DNA of 64,000 nt from an uncultured Caldilineaceae bacterium (GTDB lineage Bacteria > Chloroflexota > Anaerolineae > Caldilineales > Caldilineaceae): positions 3,348,001-3,412,000 of the forward strand of contig OX638330.1 in NCBI GenBank assembly GCA_951812725.1, written 5' to 3'. The position numbers and the translations under genes are program-made. The notes under the pieces are model-generated. The model was not told where the DNA came from. It did not search any database and worked only from the letters and a program-made list of their open reading frames with translations. Numbering within the stretch: the stretch's first letter is position 1; every line of letters begins with the position of its first letter. Shown here piece after piece: positions 62,452-64,000 of this stretch.

Positions 62452-62919
62452 TCAGGGCAGTGAGTCTTCGGTTTCAGTTACATCGATGTGGACGGCGACC
62501 CAGCCATCGTTGTCGCTGAGTATATCGTCGTTGATGCGGAGGTAGAGGATGCCGTGTTCGCGTGCTTGCGTGTTCAAGCCGGCGCCGACGACGAAACGGG
62601 GCCCTTTTTCGCCGATGCGGCCGATGAGCGCGCCGCCGGACCCATCGGAAATCGGGTAGAAGCTGGGCGCGGGAAAAACAGGGTGTCCCTTCGGCCCGTG
62701 GTATTCTCCTGGCGTGTAGAGCCATTCCCCGTGGGCTTCGATCGCGACCAGGTCTCCCTGATTGATTCGCACACCGGTACTCTGCCAGTCGCGGTAGGCG
62801 TAGATGCGTTTGGCGAGGAGTTCGCTATGGGAGTGCGAGACGGTCAGAGCCCGCTGAACTGTGCTGGGCAGCATCAGGAGCAGCACAACTGCGCCTGCCA
62901 GGAACAGGATTCTTCGCAT
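62452..62919 (-). CDS. Secreted PA-IL-like lectin-domain protein
   Basis: 155 residues. A signal peptide or TM anchor (MRRILFLAGAVVLLLMLPS) leads to a domain matching the PA-IL (LecA) galactose-lectin type: WQSTGVRINQGDLVAIEAHG, then GHPVFPAPSFYPISDGSGG and ALIGRIGEKGPRFVVGAG, ending LRINDDILSDNDGWVAV with the Asp/Asn cluster that could bind Ca2+ and sugar. Similar modules occur as generic carbohydrate-binding domains. It starts 3 bases after the SPFH gene stop on the same strand. Confidence 0.8.
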   Translation of the reverse strand: MRRILFLAGAVVLLLMLPSTVQRALTVSHSHSELLAKRIYAYRDWQSTGVRINQGDLVAIEAHGEWLYTPGEYHGPKGHPVFPAPSFYPISDGSGGALIGRIGEKGPRFVVGAGLNTQAREHGILYLRINDDILSDNDGWVAVHIDVTETEDSLP

Positions 62920-62922
62920 GGG

Positions 62923-63867
62923 CTACTCCTCTAGAGGTGTGCGCAGTTCGAGGATGGGTTCCGCGCCGGCGCCCAGAATCCACTTGCTGTTTTCCTTCAG
63001 TTCCACGGCGATAAGGTAGTCGATGTACTTTTCGGCCAATGCGCCTTTGCCCTCGAGTTCGCTGAGGATGGCACGGACGGCCAGCTGCTGCGCCTCGGTG
63101 GTGAGCTGAATCTGCTCAGCCTCGGCCGCGGCGGTGGTGGTAATGCGGTAGGCGTCGGCCTCGGCCTCCTTTTGCGCGGCGTAGAACAGAGCGTCGGCGG
63201 CCGTGCGTTGCTGGGCGGCTTCGGCCTCGGCCTGCTCCTGGCGCTGCGACGCCACCATGCGATCCTTGATGGCGGCTAACACTTCGGCGGGGGGCGATGC
63301 GTTCTGGATCTGGACGGTTATGAACTCGACACCGTATTGATCGCCCATTTCTTTCAACTCCTGCATGATTTCAAGGTTCATTTCGGTGCGCTGGTTGATT
63401 ACACCTGCCATGGCCTTGGTATTGATCACATCCCGCAGCCTGCCTTGCACGAACTCGAAGACGATGCGCTCCGGGTCGTCCACTGCCAGGGCAAAACGTT
63501 CCGGATCGGTCACGCGGTAGGTGTACTGGAGTGAGACGTCCATGGTCACATTGTCAGAGGTCATGGCGGGGATGCTCTCGACGTAGCCGAGACGCTCGTT
63601 TACCTTGACGATGATGACTGTATCGACCAGTGGAATCTGGGCGTGCCAGCCGGGCATCTGTACGCCGAGGAAACGGCCGCCGCGCAGGTGGAGGCCGCGT
63701 TCGAATTCGTGGATTTTGTAGACGGCGGCCCTGCCCACATAAAGCGCGAGGATGATTACGGCCAAGGCTGCCAGTACCACGACTGATAGTTTGTAGAAAC
63801 GATCCAGGTCGGTCGCTGCTCGCGGTCTCGTCTCGGGAACCACCGGCGCGGATGTCTCTTCACTCAT
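62923..63867 (-). CDS. SPFH/Band-7 (prohibitin/stomatin-like) membrane protein
   Basis: 314 residues from ATG 63867, with AAGGAG 9 bases upstream; a longer frame to 63957 is not supported. One TM helix at about 26-42 (VVVLAALAVIILALYVG), an SPFH domain (FERGLHLRGGRFLGVQMPGW, DNVTMDVSLQYTYRVTDPE, INQRTEMNLEIMQELKEMG), then an Ala/Glu/Gln-rich coiled coil (about 205-270) for oligomer formation. Such proteins order membrane microdomains and often hold proteases (HflK/HflC). Paired with a secreted lectin-like gene. Confidence 0.93.
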   Translation of the reverse strand: MSEETSAPVVPETRPRAATDLDRFYKLSVVVLAALAVIILALYVGRAAVYKIHEFERGLHLRGGRFLGVQMPGWHAQIPLVDTVIIVKVNERLGYVESIPAMTSDNVTMDVSLQYTYRVTDPERFALAVDDPERIVFEFVQGRLRDVINTKAMAGVINQRTEMNLEIMQELKEMGDQYGVEFITVQIQNASPPAEVLAAIKDRMVASQRQEQAEAEAAQQRTAADALFYAAQKEAEADAYRITTTAAAEAEQIQLTTEAQQLAVRAILSELEGKGALAEKYIDYLIAVELKENSKWILGAGAEPILELRTPLEE

Positions 63868-64000
63868 TGGGGTTTCTCCTTTGGGGGAACGTTCTCCGTC
63901 CTTCACAGGATTTGGGAAATTTCCGGTGTCACTTGCCCGTCTTGAGAGTAAGGACAAGCTGGGAAAGATGCTCCGGGACTTTTGCCAGAGGGAATCGATT

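Overview
The window reads as a chromosomal piece of a GC-rich, free-living bacterium, most likely a Chloroflexota member of the Anaerolineae/Caldilinea type. That placement is inferred from gene content only: a single-chain glycyl-tRNA synthetase carrying alpha and beta parts, a Rex redox repressor, many secreted proteins behind Thr/Pro/Glu-rich linkers, and a large stock of family-5 and sugar ABC importers, mandelate racemase-type enzymes and TIM-barrel sugar isomerases. GTG and TTG starts are frequent. No phage or CRISPR array was seen.

Layout. 1-5.4 kb: translation genes (S1-like protein, bS21, IF-1), Nudix hydrolase, rsmG and rex with a good Rex operator. 5.8-15.7 kb (minus strand): SDR, phytanoyl-CoA dioxygenase-like protein, glyQS, two tandem mandelate racemase-type genes and two tandem sugar-nucleotide epimerase-type genes. 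16-17 kb: an intact IS982-family element inside an older repeat. 17.3-18.5 kb: a third mandelate racemase-type gene. 18.5-26.3 kb (minus): peptide-transporter operon containing TldD/TldE and a second, signal-less binding protein. 27.6-29.3 kb: KDPG aldolase and KDG kinase. 29.4-34.5 kb: a degenerate J-domain membrane protein, a LysM-LysM-LysM-cytochrome c fusion and a ScyD/E-propeller-HbpS fusion. 34.6-40.6 kb (minus): sugar ABC importer with two TIM-barrel isomerases and an amidohydrolase. 41-48 kb: moaB, a secreted glycosidase-like lipoprotein, tRNA-Val, a voltage-gated K+ channel, enoyl-CoA hydratase, purM and a decayed DUF433/DUF5615 pair. 48.4-52.5 kb: an ABC-2 exporter. 53-57 kb: threonine synthase, a divergent Cpn60 paralogue and a cytosolic beta-propeller. 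57.3-63.9 kb: M19 dipeptidase, cytochrome c, toxin-antitoxin pair, RidA, aminotransferase, RraA-like protein, a secreted lectin-like protein and an SPFH protein.

The sugar genes fit one theme: import of sugars or sugar acids, isomerisation and dehydration to 2-keto-3-deoxy acids, then KDG kinase and KDPG aldolase into central metabolism. Six copies of a roughly 300-bp non-coding repeat with terminal inverted repeats and, in two copies, 8-bp target duplications lie only between genes. They are best explained as MITEs, perhaps moved by an IS66-type transposase encoded elsewhere.

The best candidate for something undescribed is the Cpn60 paralogue at 54510-56162, in which positions equivalent to the hydrolytic Asp52 and Asp398 of GroEL are Glu and Arg, directly followed by a cytosolic propeller. 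Next come the two exported redox/heme fusion proteins at 31-34.5 kb and the TldDE-peptide transporter operon.
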